Shown in pieces: positions 36,812-47,336 of a DNA stretch of 64,000 bases. The DNA lies in NCBI RefSeq assembly GCF_937616625.2, contig NC_065574.1, positions 29,390,501 to 29,454,500 of the forward strand. The letters run 5' to 3'. The position numbers were made by a program, and so were the translations under genes. Position 1 is the stretch's first letter, and each line of letters begins with the position of its first letter. Source of the stretch: Mercurialis annua (taxonomy: Eukaryota > Streptophyta > Magnoliopsida > Malpighiales > Euphorbiaceae). Below the pieces are notes generated by a model, which was given only the letters and a program-made list of their open reading frames with translations, did no database searches and was not told where the DNA came from.

Positions 36812-37690
36812 TCAAACTTCCATAACTGATTCAGGTCGTTTCCATTCTATCACGGCTTCGATCTTCTTTGGGTCAACCTTAATGCCGCTTTGTGATATGA
36901 CATGACCCAAGAACGCTACTGCTGTTAGCCAAAATTCACATTTAGAGAATTTAGCGTAAAGCTGATGCTCTCTTTGCGTTTTTAGTACTATCCGCAGATG
37001 TTGTACATGTTCTTCTTCTGTGCGTGAATAGATCAAAATGTCGTTGATAAACACGATTACGAACTGATCTAAGTACGGTTTGAATATCCTATTCATCAAA
37101 TCCATGAAAGTTGCTGGCGCGTTCGTCAATCCGAATGACATAACGAGAAACTCATAATGTCCTTATCGAGTTCGGAAGGCAGTCTTTTGAATGTCATCGT
37201 CACGAATTTTCAGCTGATGATAGCCCGATCTCAGATCGATCTTGGAGAAGTACTTCGCTCCTTGTAATTGATCGAACAAATCGTCGATTCTAGGTAACAG
37301 ATATTTATTTTTTACTGTCACCTTATTCAGCTATCGATAATCGATACAGAGTCGAAGCGATCCATCCTTCTTTTTCACAAATAACACTGGTGCACCCCAC
37401 GGGGATATACTCGGTCTGATTAAACCGCGATCAAACAACTCTTCTAGTTGATCTTTTAACTCCCTAAGTTCTGCTGGTGCCATACGACAAGGAGGCATAG
37501 ATATTGGCTTCGTGCAAGGAGCCAATTCGATATAAAACTCAATTTCACGATGTGGGGGCAATCTAGGTAGTTCCTCTGGAAAGACGTCTGGGTATTCTGA
37601 CACCACTGGTACATCACATAAATTTGCACTTTTCTTCTCCGCATCTCGTATTATGGCTAAGAATCCTTGACATCCCTTCTTTAACATACG
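36812..37690 (-). pseudogene. Element C reverse transcriptase (broken, active-site D to N)
   Basis: Reverse transcriptase copies element RNA into DNA. The N-terminal part (37687-37331) contains [15 protein letters not shown] and [18 protein letters not shown], typical of gypsy RT, and ends at CIDYR with a stop. After a gap with another stop near 37160, the frame 37141-36812 begins [12 protein letters not shown] and carries the motif-C loop as FINDILIYS. The family normally has FIDDIL, so the first catalytic Asp is Asn. The same change is seen in A2. Both the stops and the missing Asp make this copy inactive. Confidence 0.88.
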
Positions 37691-37816
37691 ATTAGCTTTA
37701 ATAACCGAAATAATACTCGTAGGAGATTCTGTCTTATCACCCTGAATTGAAACTGGTTCAATCCCAGGTGTGTTGAACGTTACTGTCTTTTCCCGACAAT
37801 AAACATTGGCATAATG

Positions 37817-38052
37817 CTAAGCTAGCCAATCCATTCCTAATATGACATCAAAAGCTAATACCTCAAGTAAAATCAAGTCAACTAACAAATCTCGTCCTTG
37901 AACTTTCGCAGGACAAGACGGATAAACAATACTAACTTCCACACTCTCGCCGACTAGGGTAGCTACGGACAAAGGATTCCTATGATACGCTGGTTGCACT
38001 CCTAACTTACTAGCAAAGCTAGGCAAAACAAATTAATGCGTAGCGCCCGGAT
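37817..38052 (-). pseudogene. Element C aspartic protease, C-terminal part
   Basis: Retroviral-type aspartic protease that would cut the gag-pol polyprotein. The readable stretch 38026-37817 runs from SFASKLGVQP to DVILGMDWLA; ILGMDWL is the conserved flap-distal motif of gypsy proteases. The active-site loop lies at the right edge, where DPGATH is read and followed by a stop; the usual triad is DSG, so the Ser is Pro here. The gene is split at this loop by A2: the N-terminal strand (DALILFD) is at 52926-52960, and CGGAT is duplicated at 38048-38052 and 52921-52925. Confidence 0.85.
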
Positions 38053-38788
38053 TATCACGACCCAAATTTCAGGGCCGAGACCGGCGCTAGGGAATGGGAG
38101 TGGTTGCTCTGAAACCCGTAGCAAGCCTCAAAACGTAAAATAATTTTTCGCAAATATAAACGTCATGCATGACATACATGAACATGTGTCATGCTTAGAA
38201 CACATGCCAAGTATACATATCCTCTTGCAATCACAATATAAAGAACGCAGCAAGCGTAAAACATTCATACTTTAAAAACATAAAGTAATATATATACAAA
38301 AAACTATTTGATACAAAACATCTATCTACTGCAGCTCTAAGAGTAAAGTGTTGTTTCTTTACATACTTCAAAAATACAGACTTCTGAATGTACAATAGAA
38401 GTCTGTGTCTTCAAAAGCGTCTTTTACCTGAAAGTAAATCTGTGAGGCGTCAATATATGGGAATATACTGAGTGAGTTCATACATTTACTAATAATTATT
38501 CAAATAAATCATAAAATAATGCCATAGAATTCAAAACGTATGCAGCCTAGTACAGGATCCGATTGAAACCCTAATTCTCAAACATACTAATCGTATATCG
38601 TCCAATGCAATCATTTAATCTCAAGTTGTGAGTCCAACTCACTAGTGGGTCCAACCAACTAGATATGGGGACTCCAGGTTACACCGTAACCGAGTGCTCA
38701 CTCATATCAAATTCATATATCCAACTTCGAAATTCATATTCATAATTAATCTCACAGCTGTATCAAATCAAACTGGTGATCACACAGT

Positions 38789-38807
38789 CCTATTACCGCT
38801 CAATAGG
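38789..38807 (-). other. Conserved LTR-leader stem-loop (A2, weakened)
   Basis: CCTATTA and CAATAGG pair over six of seven positions around CCGCT; the loop-closing pair is lost. It lies more than 1 kb downstream of the TATA box, so it would be in the leader RNA. Confidence 0.55.
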
Positions 38808-39339
38808 TAGCACATTCCATCGGATCAATACTTGTTTCAAATCAAGCATATATGCAATTCATATAAAGATTTTGCACTATAAACATGCCAATCAAACATA
38901 AAGCAATATAAAATAATTGCTTGTATAAATACTTTACAAGCAAATCGTATAAACTCACAGAAAACGCTTATCTAAAAATACGTCGGGGCTTAGAAATGTC
39001 AAGCTTCCCAAACTTCTGGTCCATCTGCTTCTTTCCTCGCCGAATCTAAAACAATTTCAAAACATTTGACTCCAATCAGAATTCTATTCTAAGATTGACT
39101 CTACATTCGAGACTCGACAAACTGAACTCTTATTAATCGTCGTGCTTCTCACATATATTCCGATAAACGGTATCTAACTCGTTTATGGATCTATTACCGT
39201 TTCTTGAATTCATTCTCGTTTAGCCTCGTTAGGTTAACGTCTCAAATTAATCGATAACTAGTCGAATACTAATCGATTTCAAATCGCGGTATGCGCGTGC
39301 AACAAATTTTCCTTAAAACGGGTCAATCAGCGAAAAAAT

Positions 39340-39500
39340 TGTGCGTACGCGTGTCTACCTGTGCGGCTGCACAGGGGAATGTGCGTCCGCACAGTCACCC
39401 GACTGTACGTTCACACAGTTTGACTGTGCGTTCGCACGGTCACTGACTGTGCGTTCGTACAGTCTAACTGTGCGCACGCACAGCTCGGCTGTGCGACACA
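39340..39500. repeat. Tandem TGTGCG/CGCACA hairpins in A2 LTR
   Basis: Several consecutive near-palindromes of the type ACTGTGCGTTCGCACAGT, about 20-26 bp apart, in otherwise AT-rich DNA. Equivalent clusters lie at 43068-43175 (A2 5' LTR) and 55932-56095 (C LTR), with different unit numbers. Open frames over these clusters on both strands come from the palindromes. Confidence 0.8.
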
Positions 39501-39865
39501 TGGCCACGGGCTAAGCCCGGGAATCGGTTTCGACGTGCTTTAAGGCGTAAAAACGTTCTAAACGTGTCCAAAATGCCAATTCTAAGTTCAAAATGCCCAA
39601 ATTCAATCCTATTATCGATGAAACGATAAAATCGTTTCGTGACATAAAACTTTGAATCGATATAACTCAAAATATATCCGTCCAAACGATAAAACGTCAA
39701 GCTTACCGTGATTCACTACTGAAATACAATCAATTTGAGCTATGGAACGTCGGAAACGGGCGAGAAACGGAAACCGAGCGACGAACCGTACGAAACGAAC
39801 GAAGAAAATGAAAACTGATAAGCTTTTTGATTTCTGGATTCTTCATCTTACTGATGAAGGTTATC

Positions 39866-39880
39866 ATATATATATAACGG
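39866..39880 (-). promoter_or_regulatory. TATA region of A2 3' LTR
   Basis: The minus strand reads TTATATATATATGATAACC about 340 bp into the LTR. The same tract occurs in the A2 5' LTR (about 52569-52580), and a related one in C (56451-56463). It is a likely U3 core promoter. Confidence 0.5.
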
Positions 39881-40216
39881 CTAAAGTACACTTTGGTCCT
39901 TGAAACTTTTCAAAAGTTTCAATTTAATCCAAAACCTATTCGCGTCCAAATTTTAAACGATCTCCGATTGACTCGAAACTTTTACCACAAATACTATAAA
40001 TTATTTTGCGGACTTTGGCGAAATAATTATCGTTGCGGGATTTATAATTTATTTTATGTTAATTTCCGAAGTCAAATCCTTAAATCCCGCTAATTGACTT
40101 ATTAAAATTCATTTTGAATTCCCGATATAATTAAATTAAATTCTCCTTAATTTAATTTATCGGAAATCTCGACACATGGCACGACTTAATATCTTAAAAT
40201 ATTTTGGGGTATTACA

Positions 40217-40236
40217 TTCACCCCCCCCCCCCCACC
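40217..40236 (-). other. A2 polypurine tract
   Basis: Immediately before the 3' LTR on the minus strand lies a G-rich run containing 13 consecutive G (plus-strand C at 40221-40233), preceded by ATTCGAGGACGAACTTA. This is the second-strand primer site of gypsy elements. The long homopolymer is unusual and may be a slippage or sequencing-length artefact. Confidence 0.85.
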
Positions 40237-40260
40237 CTTAAAATAAGTTCGTCCTCGAAT

Positions 40261-40782
40261 TTAAAACTTTTGCCACGTACCTTGAGTGAACAAGTACGGA
40301 TACTTCCGCCTCATATCCTCTTTTGTCTCCCACGTGCATTGTTCTACGGACTGACTTCTCCAAAGAACTATCACCATTGGAATTCTCTTTGTTCGCAACT
40401 GTCGTATCTGCGTGTCGACAATCTGCACTGGTTGTTCTTCATATGTCAATTCTTCGCTCACATCAACCACTTGTGGTTGAATTATTCAAGAAGTGTCTGG
40501 TAAATATTTCTGAAGCATGGAAATATGGAAGACAGGATGAACTTCCGACATCTCTTGTGGTAGGTCTAGCTTATAGGCAACCGAGCCCATGCGCTCTATG
40601 ATCTGGTATGGTCCGACATATCTCGGAGCCAACTTTCCCTTCTTTCTGAAACGAATAACTACCTTCATCGGTGATTCTTTAAGGAAGACGTAATCTCCGA
40701 TTTCAAATTCTATATCTTTTCTCTTGGGATCCGCGTAGCTCTTTTGTCGACTGGCAGCAGTATTCAGACGTTTCTTTATCAA
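40261..40782 (-). pseudogene. A2 integrase C-terminus and chromodomain
   Basis: The 98-codon stretch 40782-40486 has the GPY motif (VGPYQIIERMG) and VHPVFHISMLQKYLPD, the usual end of chromovirus integrase. One TGA stop follows PDTS. In the same frame 40470-40261 then continues with VQIVDTQIRQLR, IPMVIVLWR and CTWETKEDMRRKYP, which is a chromodomain. In chromoviruses this module binds heterochromatin marks and steers insertion (established for the group, not shown here). It suits an element lying in satellite DNA. One stop separates it from IN. Confidence 0.85.
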
Positions 40783-40902
40783 CGGTACTTTTCTGACATA
40801 ATCTGGATGATCTCAGCTCCAGTTAACTTCCGCTCACCAACTTCATCCAAACAGATAGGGGATCAACATTTTCGCCCGTATAATGCTTCGTATGGAGCCA
40901 TC

Positions 40903-41580
40903 TCAATATTCGAGTGGTAGCTGATGTTGTAGGCGAATTCTACCAAAGGTAGATACATATCCCAATATACCTCCGAAGTCTAATACGCATAATCGAAGCA
41001 TGTCTTCTAACGTTTGAACCGTCCGCTCAGACTGGCCGTCTCTCTGAGGATGAAACGTTATGCTGAAGTTTAATCGCGTTCCTAATGCTTCTTGTAGGCT
41101 TTTCCAGAAATGAGAGGTAAATACGAAACCTCTGTCTGAAACGATTGACATGGGGACTCTGTGTAGGCTCACGATCTTGTCGATGTACTCTTGAGCTAAC
41201 TTTGATGCAGAATACATCATCTTGATCGGTATGAAGTGCGCTGACTTCGTTAGACGATCCACGATTACCCAAATGGAGTCAAAACCTTTCTGCGTCTTGG
41301 GCAATTCGACTATGAAATCCATCGTTATTTGCTCCCACTTCCATTCCGGGATGGGTAATGGTTGCAAAAATCCATAAGGTCACTGATGCTCCAACTTGAC
41401 TTGCTGACAAGTCAGACATTTATCCACGAACTCCGCGATATCTTTCTTCATTCCACTCGACCAATACGTTGTCTTGATGTCTTGGTACATCTTTGTGGAA
41501 CCTGGATGAACGCTGTACATCGTTCCATGGGCCTCTTCCATGATTTTCTGTTTCAAGTCTTCCACGTCTGGAAAGCACAT
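40903..41580 (-). pseudogene. A2 integrase zinc finger and catalytic core
   Basis: Two stretches split by one stop after LEHQ. The first (41580-41380) has the HHCC zinc-binding region ([11 protein letters not shown] and CLTCQQVK). The second (41367-40903) has the catalytic core with D17 (TMDF), D78 (VSDRG) and E114 (GQSERT), DD35E spacing. Element C keeps the two joined, so the stop is private to A2. The end of the core (FGGILGYVST) drifts out of frame before the C-terminal piece at 40782. Confidence 0.87.
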
Positions 41581-41664
41581 TCGATTGCCATATTTCAGTA
41601 TTGCATTGACGATACTGAAATCTTTATTATTTCCTTGTTGAACTTCCTCAATTAAATTCTTTAA

Positions 41665-42321
41665 TTAAGGGTCATCCTCTTGCAATTCTTTGATTCGATC
41701 TATCAACGTCGATCGTATCGTTAACTGGGCCATTAGGTTTCCGAGAGATGAAATCTCGAATTCTACTCCCTGGCTAAACATCGTGTGAATTTCTTTAATT
41801 AATGGTCTCCGCCATGTCGTTGTAACATCCGCGAGACTTCCTGCTGATTTCCTGCTTAACGCATCCGCCACTACGTTGGCTTTACCCGGATGGTATTGTA
41901 TCATGTAGTCGTAATCTTTTAATAACTCCATCCACCTTCGCTGTCTGAGGTTCAATTTTCGTTGATCAAAAATGTATTTCAAACTTTTATGATCTGTAAA
42001 GATCTTGCACGTGGCGCCGTATAAATAATGTCTCCATATCTTTTGCACAAAAATCACCACTGCTAGCTCCAGATCATGCGTCGGGTAGTTCATCTCATGC
42101 TTTTTAAGTTGTCGTGAGGCGTACGCGATTACTCGTCCATGTTGCATTAGGACACACCCTAATCCAACTCTTGACGCATCACGGTAAACTTTGAATCCTT
42201 TAGTGCCTTCTGGTAGCGCTAAGACTGGTGCCGTCGTCGGACACTCTTTCAGTTTCAGAAAACTGAGTTCACACTGGTCCGTCCAGTTGAATTTCGCGTT
42301 CTTCTGAGTTAATTTTGTCAA
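41665..42321 (-). pseudogene. A2 RNase H and RT connection
   Basis: A 218-codon open stretch. Residues about 1-30 are the RT-RNase H link ([12 protein letters not shown]). Then come [18 protein letters not shown] and [11 protein letters not shown], which carry the acidic residues of RNase H, and [14 protein letters not shown]. It ends KELQEDDP with a stop before the integrase zinc finger. This is the best preserved RNase H in the window. It is separated from the RT by stops (VDPK-stop, and a Trp codon changed to TAG) near 42439. Confidence 0.88.
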
Positions 42322-42438
42322 GGGTACAACGATCTTTGAAAAGTCCTGTACGAATCGTCTATAATATCCCGCTAAACCAAGAAAACTCCTAACTTCCGTA
42401 ACTGATTCAGGCCGCTTCTATTCTATCACAGCTTCGAT

Positions 42439-42979
42439 CTACTTTGGATCAACCTTGATGCCGCTTTGTGAAACCACATGACCTAAGAACGCCACTTCCG
42501 TTAGCCAAAATTCACATTTAGAGAATTTGGCGTAAAGCTGATGCTCTCTTAACGTATGTAGTACTATCCGTAGATGATGTGCATGTTCTTCTTCTGAACG
42601 TGAATAAATCAAAATCTCGTTGATAAAAACAGTCACGAACTGATCCAAATATGGCTTGAATATTCTATTCATCAAGTCCATGAATGCTTCCGGCGCATTT
42701 GTCAATCCAAATGATATAACAAGAAACTCGTAATGTCCATGACGAGTTTGAAAAGAAGTCTTCTGAACGTCATCGTCACGGATCTTCAGCTGATGATAGC
42801 CTGGCCTCAGATCGATCTTGGAGAAATACTTCGCTCCTTGTAACTGATCGAATAAAGCATCGATTCTAGGTAACAGATACTTTTTCTTGATCGTCATCTT
42901 GCTCAGCTGTCGATAGTTAATACATAGTCGAAGCGATCCATCTTTCTTTTTCACGAACAACACTGGTGCACCCCATGGG
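42439..42979 (-). pseudogene. A2 reverse transcriptase, N-terminally deleted, active site mutated
   Basis: Starts abruptly at [15 protein letters not shown], just past the deletion junction, so about the first hundred residues of the domain plus PR and gag are gone. D51 in [12 protein letters not shown] is the first catalytic Asp and is present. Motif C reads FINEILIYS, with N115 and E116 replacing the two Asp of the family's FIDDIL. It ends IKVDPK with a stop. It cannot be an active polymerase. Confidence 0.9.
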
Positions 42980-42989
42980 TAATCGTGGC
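42979..42989. other. A2 internal deletion junction
   Basis: RT sequence ends at CACCCCATGGG and LTR sequence begins at CAAATTAATCG, with about 9 bp of filler (TAATCGTGG). The LTR segment then shows a further 22-bp loss between two TAATCGA motifs. Confidence 0.8.
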
Positions 42990-43350
42990 AAATTAATCGA
43001 TTTCAAATCTCGGTATGCGCGTGCAACAAATTTTCCTAAAAATGGGTCAATCGGAGAAAACACTCTGCGTACGCACGTCTACCTGTGCGGCTGCTGTGCG
43101 TTCGCACAGTTTGACTGTGCGTTCACACAGTCCATTGACTGTGCGTTCGCACAGTCTAGCTGTGTGACGCAAAGCCACCGGCTAGGCCCGGGAATCGGTA
43201 CCGACGTGCTTTATCGCGTAAAAACTTTCTAAACGTGTCAAAACGCCAATTCTAACTTCAAAATGCCCAAATTCAATCATATAATCGATAAAATGATAAA
43301 ATCGTTTCGTGGCATAAAACTTTGAATCGATATAACTCAAAATATATCCG
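42989..43350 (-). mobile_element. A2 5' LTR, inner fragment
   Basis: Homologous to 39243-39690 of the A2 3' LTR, including the TGTGCG hairpin cluster (43068-43175). It continues at 52384 after the copia insert. Confidence 0.88.
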
Positions 43351-43472
43351 TGTTGGTGCATCGGGCCGTGAGGGTCCGAATCATAGATTTCAATTCAAAA
43401 TTGGAATTCCATTAATTCGGATCCAGAAATTGATCATATCAATAACAAATGGATCGTCGTATCATGTAGTAA

Positions 43473-43697
43473 TTAAAGCACGCATCTAGAAACCGTAAGA
43501 AGAATGCCTATGTCGATTCTCCAACGATTCTTGTAGTCCCGATAGTACGGCGACCTCAAACTTGTCCACACGAGTATGCGTTCGATTGAATCCTCGCCTT
43601 GAAGTAATCTGCAAGAGTTTCTCTTGCCGAGCAACCTTAAGCTCAAACTCTCGCCTCGATTACGTCTTTGCTGGGATGTATGAACAACTTTCTCCAT
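43473..43697 (-). CDS. Short LTR leader open frame of unknown meaning
   Basis: A 74-codon frame beginning about 85 nt downstream of the TATA box in the transcribed part of the LTR. The 5' LTR carries the equivalent frame (50767-50510, 85 codons), with about six residue differences and no frameshift. The product is basic (SQQRRNRGESLS) and matches no domain I know. It could be an upstream open frame or an accident of LTR sequence; shared LTR ancestry alone explains its presence in both copies. Confidence 0.25.
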   Translation of the reverse strand: MEKVVHTSQQRRNRGESLSLRLLGKRNSCRLLQGEDSIERILVWTSLRSPYYRDYKNRWRIDIGILLTVSRCVL

Positions 43698-43781
43698 GTT
43701 TTTCTGTGATTGATGACTAATTGAACTCGTTCAAATATTCTCTCTTAAGTTTGGTGTGTATAGAATGAGCAAAGGCAACCT

Positions 43782-43791
43782 CTATTTATAG
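43782..43791 (-). promoter_or_regulatory. TATA box of copia 3' LTR
   Basis: The minus strand reads CCCTATAAATAGAGG, a near-ideal plant TATA box. The same box is at 50819-50828 in the 5' LTR, where it would drive the genomic RNA. Confidence 0.8.
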
Positions 43792-43825
43792 GGTACAGAT
43801 TTGCTTAAGAATGCAACACCTCACA

Positions 43826-44050
43826 TGCTAGGTGTCACACACCAAGCAAGAGTGTTGCCACCATTCGACACCTGACATGCTAGGTGTTACACACCAAGCA
43901 TAGGCGTTGCCACCATCTGACACATCAGATGCTAGGTGTCACACATCAAGCATAGGTGTTGCCACCTTCTGATACGTCGGATGCTAGGTGTCACAAATCA
44001 AGCATATGTGTTTCCACCTTCTGACACGTCGGATGCTAGGTGTCACACAC
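43826..44050. repeat. 52-bp promoter-proximal minisatellite, 3' LTR
   Basis: TGCTAGGTGT recurs at 43826, 43878, 43930, 43982 and 44034, exactly 52 bp apart. It lies directly upstream of the TATA box in transcription direction. The 5' LTR has four units (50863, about 50915, 50968, 51020). Confidence 0.88.
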
Positions 44051-44065
44051 AGAGACATACATGAC

Positions 44066-44160
44066 ATCATCACGTGACATCATCACGTGACATCATCACG
44101 TGACATCATCGTGACATCATCACATGACATCATCGTAACATCATCACATGACATCATCAT
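44066..44160. repeat. GACATCATCACGT repeat with G-boxes, 3' LTR
   Basis: Short tandem repeat of GACATCATCACGT type, producing several TCACGTGA palindromes with the CACGTG G-box core. Some units read CACATG or lack the core. The 5' LTR has a longer, differently arranged version at 51049-51172. Confidence 0.8.
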
Positions 44161-45355
44161 ATTAACTTGGATAAAATACATTAAGAGCCTATTAATTTAA
44201 AACTCTTACAAATTAGTCCCTAATTGTATTTGTTTTTTTTTCATCTTAGATTAATTTCCGAGATATGATAGTATCTATATGAAATCGATCTCTCGTATCG
44301 GTTGCACACCCAATTGTGTGTGACTAACTAGGTTCACATCTATATGGCAACGAGAGTCATAAGAAACGCCTTTCTTATATTAAATAATTAAATCCCATTA
44401 ATTATTAATTCTCGTATATCGTGAGTGATGTCTAGCAACATATCACGACCCCCCAAATAGATATGAATGTTTCAATGCATTCTTTATGAACCATGTTCAT
44501 AATTACCGTACACTCAAAATTCCCTTCATCTAAGATTCTGATCTCGACTAGTGTCACGGTTAAGTCAAACACTGTTTATCTTGACCATATGATCTTATCT
44601 CAGTTCTTATTCTTGATAAAATATGACTTCCACTAGAAACAACTTTCAAAGTAAGTCATATACACCTGCGCAGGTTTTATCATCAATCAAGAACAATTCA
44701 AGATAGCATATAATCTTGTCTCCGTTCATCTAGAGTGATGAATCCTTTCTAGGTTAAACCCCTATCTCCATATACAACTAGTTAGAGCCAACACATCTCG
44801 CGGTCCTAGCTCATGAAAGATCTAGGGTTAAGGAGTATCAAACTCTAATCACCTATATACAAGATAGTGCGACCGCAAGTCAAAGGACATATGTACAATT
44901 ATGAACTGGATGACATTAATTTGACTTTGATGAATTACCATGTATAATTCATCTAGCGTCACTTGTTCGACTCACTCAACACCTTGAGTATCCACATGTT
45001 TATTCTGATCCCCATCAAGTAGTATGAGACTCACTGCTTCCTATAATTAGTAACTCTTTACTAATCAGGAGAATAAACAGAGGTGGCGATCTTTCTGGGA
45101 TAATGCGATGCCCTTATTCGTAGGACCCCATCGATCGTGAACGGTTATTTAGATCACTTGTATAATAGAATCTGTCACTCATATTCTCAACACCATAAGA
45201 ATAGATTCTATCACAATGTGATAAGAACAATATGCAATAAATAAACACTTAGTTGATGAGGCACTTAGTTCAAATAAAACATATATATCATTGCCAATGG
45301 GATTTGGTTATACATTTATAAATACAAAATGGCCCTAGGGCACATACTACAAACA

Positions 45356-45370
45356 ATCTCCCACTTGCAC
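45356..45370 (-). other. Copia polypurine tract
   Basis: The minus strand reads AAGTGGGAGAT immediately before the 3' LTR start TGTTTGTAG, as expected for the second-strand primer. Confidence 0.8.
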
Positions 45371-46303
45371 TAGTGCCATTGGCTACTATATCTAAGCCCC
45401 ATCTTCTCAAGATGTAAATCTAGTTGACTCTGGGTCATGGGCTTTGTCAGTGGGTCAGCCGTGTTATCGGCTGATGCTATCTTTTGGAGAGACACATCTC
45501 CCTTTCCAACAATCTCTCGGATGATATGATAGCGCCTTTCTATGTGTTTGGATTTCTGCTGACACCGGGGTTCTTTTGCTTGGGCTATAGCATCATTGTT
45601 GTTACCGCCGACTCAATGGTAGCAACCACACCAAGTTCAGAAACGAACTTCTTAATCCAAACAGCTTCCTTTGCAGCATCTGATGCCGCAATATACTCGG
45701 CTTTTGTGGTGGAATCCGCAGTGGTTTCTTGTTTGGAACTCTTCCAACTCACTGCTCCTCCATTACAATGTGAATACGAATCCGGATATAGACTTGCAAT
45801 CGTCTATATCTGATTGAAAATCAGAATCTGTAAAGCCGTCTATTTGTAGATCACCTCCTCCATATGTTAAGATCATATCTTTAGTTCTTCTCAAGTACTT
45901 AAAGATATTCTTAACTGTCATCCAGTGTTCCGAACCTGGAATTGATTGATATCGGCTAGTCAAACTACGCATAGGCAATATCCGGCCTAGTACACAACAT
46001 ACCGTACATAAGACTACCAATTGCCGAAGCATATGGTATCATTGCCATTTCATCTCTTTCCTCAGATGTCTTTGGAGACATATCCTTTGAAAGGTTAATT
46101 CCATGCCTAACGGGAATCAGTCCTCTCTTAGAATTTTTCATATTGAACTTCTTCAATATCTTTTCTAAGTAGAGCCTTTGGGAGAGACCTGATATTCTCT
46201 TAGATCTATCTCTATAGAGTCTAATACCGAGAATGTAATTTGCTTCTCCGAGGTCTTTCATGGAGAAAGTTTTGGATAACCAAAGCTTTACAGAGGTTAA
46301 CAT
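45370..46303 (-). pseudogene. Copia RT C-terminus and RNase H (frameshifted)
   Basis: Three pieces in different frames. Piece 46303-45965 has NDVGMLTSVKLW-type and SMKDLGEANYILGI sequence after the RT active site. Piece 46032-45763 has CKSISGFVFTL, preceded by SLTSRYQSIPGSEHW. The last, after one extra base near 45762, contains KAEYIAASDA (RNase H) and TADPLTKPM, the usual end of copia pol, stopping at 45370-45372. Frameshifts near 45970 and 45762 prevent a continuous product. Confidence 0.88.
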
Positions 46304-46320
46304 ACCGACATCATTTCCTA

Positions 46321-47319
46321 TTAGTAAATATCATCTACGTAGAAGACTAGGAACGTAATTGCGCTCCGACTAACCTTCTTGTAAACACATGGTTCATCTT
46401 CATTTTTGATAAACTCGTAACTCTTTATGGCTTCATCAAAACGACGATTCCAACTTCTCGAAGCTTGCTTCAATCCATATAAGGATCGTTTAAGCTTACA
46501 CACCTTGGAACCTTCTTCGGATTCAAAACCCTTAGGTTGTTCCATATAGATTTCCTCCTCAATATATCCATTAAGGAATGCGGTCTTGACATCCATTTGC
46601 CAAACCTCATAATCTAAGTGTGCAGCTATGGCAAGAAGAATCCGGATGGACTTAAGCATGGCTACAGGCGAGAAAGTCTCTTCATAATCGACTCCTTGCC
46701 TTTGGCGAAACCTTTTCGCAACAAGCCTAGCTTTAAAAGTCTCAACTTTTCCATCAACACCAATTTTACGCTTGAATATCCATTTGTTCCCTATTGGTAT
46801 AATACCATCGGGTGGATCGACTAGCTCCCAAACTTGGTTACTATACATGGAATCCATTTCGGATTTCATAGCTTCAAGCCATCTTGAAGAATCTATATCA
46901 CATATAGCTTCCTCATAAGTAGAGGGATCAACAATTTGATCATTTTCTCCATGAATAAACAACTCTTGTATATCATGAAGAAAACCATAGCTTTCCGGTT
47001 GATGAGATACTCTACTTGATCTTCGAGGTATTTCTGTAGATTTTACTAATTCTGGTTCACTATGGGTTTGATCAATCTCCATTGTATCATTTTGTTGGTC
47101 TTTAGACGACTCCTCATCTAATTCTATATTTCTTCCTTTGCCCCCTTCTTGAATAAATTGTTTTTCAAGAAAGATTGCATCCCGACTAACAACAATTGTT
47201 TGTTCGGGTGGAATATAGAAATAATATCCTAAACTGTCTTTAGGATAACCAAAGAATCTTCCCATGATTGATCTTGATTCCAACTTGTCGGTTTTCAATT
47301 TTTGATATATGCCGAACAC
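46321..47319 (-). pseudogene. Copia integrase C-terminus and reverse transcriptase
   Basis: The longest open stretch of the element, about 332 codons, although it has no ATG and its left boundary is a frameshift region. The first part (SIMGRFFGYP) is the end of integrase; GNKWIFKRKIG opens the copia RT. QMDVKTAFLNG carries the first catalytic Asp, KLKRSLYGLKQ follows, and the frame ends with FYVDDI, the intact RT active site. One base is missing immediately after (near 46320), putting the rest of RT in another frame. As usual for Ty1/copia, IN precedes RT. Confidence 0.9.
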
Positions 47320-47336
47320 CCCTAAATCTTAATATG

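Larger units (their letters stand above)
38053..40216 (-). mobile_element. A2 3' LTR (2164 bp)
   Basis: Starts TATCACGACCC and ends GGGGTATTACA; on the minus strand it begins TGTAATACCCC. It aligns along its length with the C LTR at 54641-56806 (2166 bp). It contains a stem-loop at 38789-38807, tandem hairpins at 39340-39500 and a TATA box near 39866. Frames inside it have no recognisable domain. Confidence 0.9.
43351..45355 (-). mobile_element. Copia 3' LTR (2005 bp)
   Basis: Matches 50388-52378. Read on the minus strand, U3 comes first, then the G-box array, the 52-bp minisatellite, the TATA box and a leader with a short open frame (43697-43473). Confidence 0.92.

Noticed and set aside
45484..45813. 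Plus-strand 109-codon frame in the copia element
   Set aside because: Shadow of the RNase H region read on the minus strand (KAEYIAASDA and TADPLTKP are on that strand).
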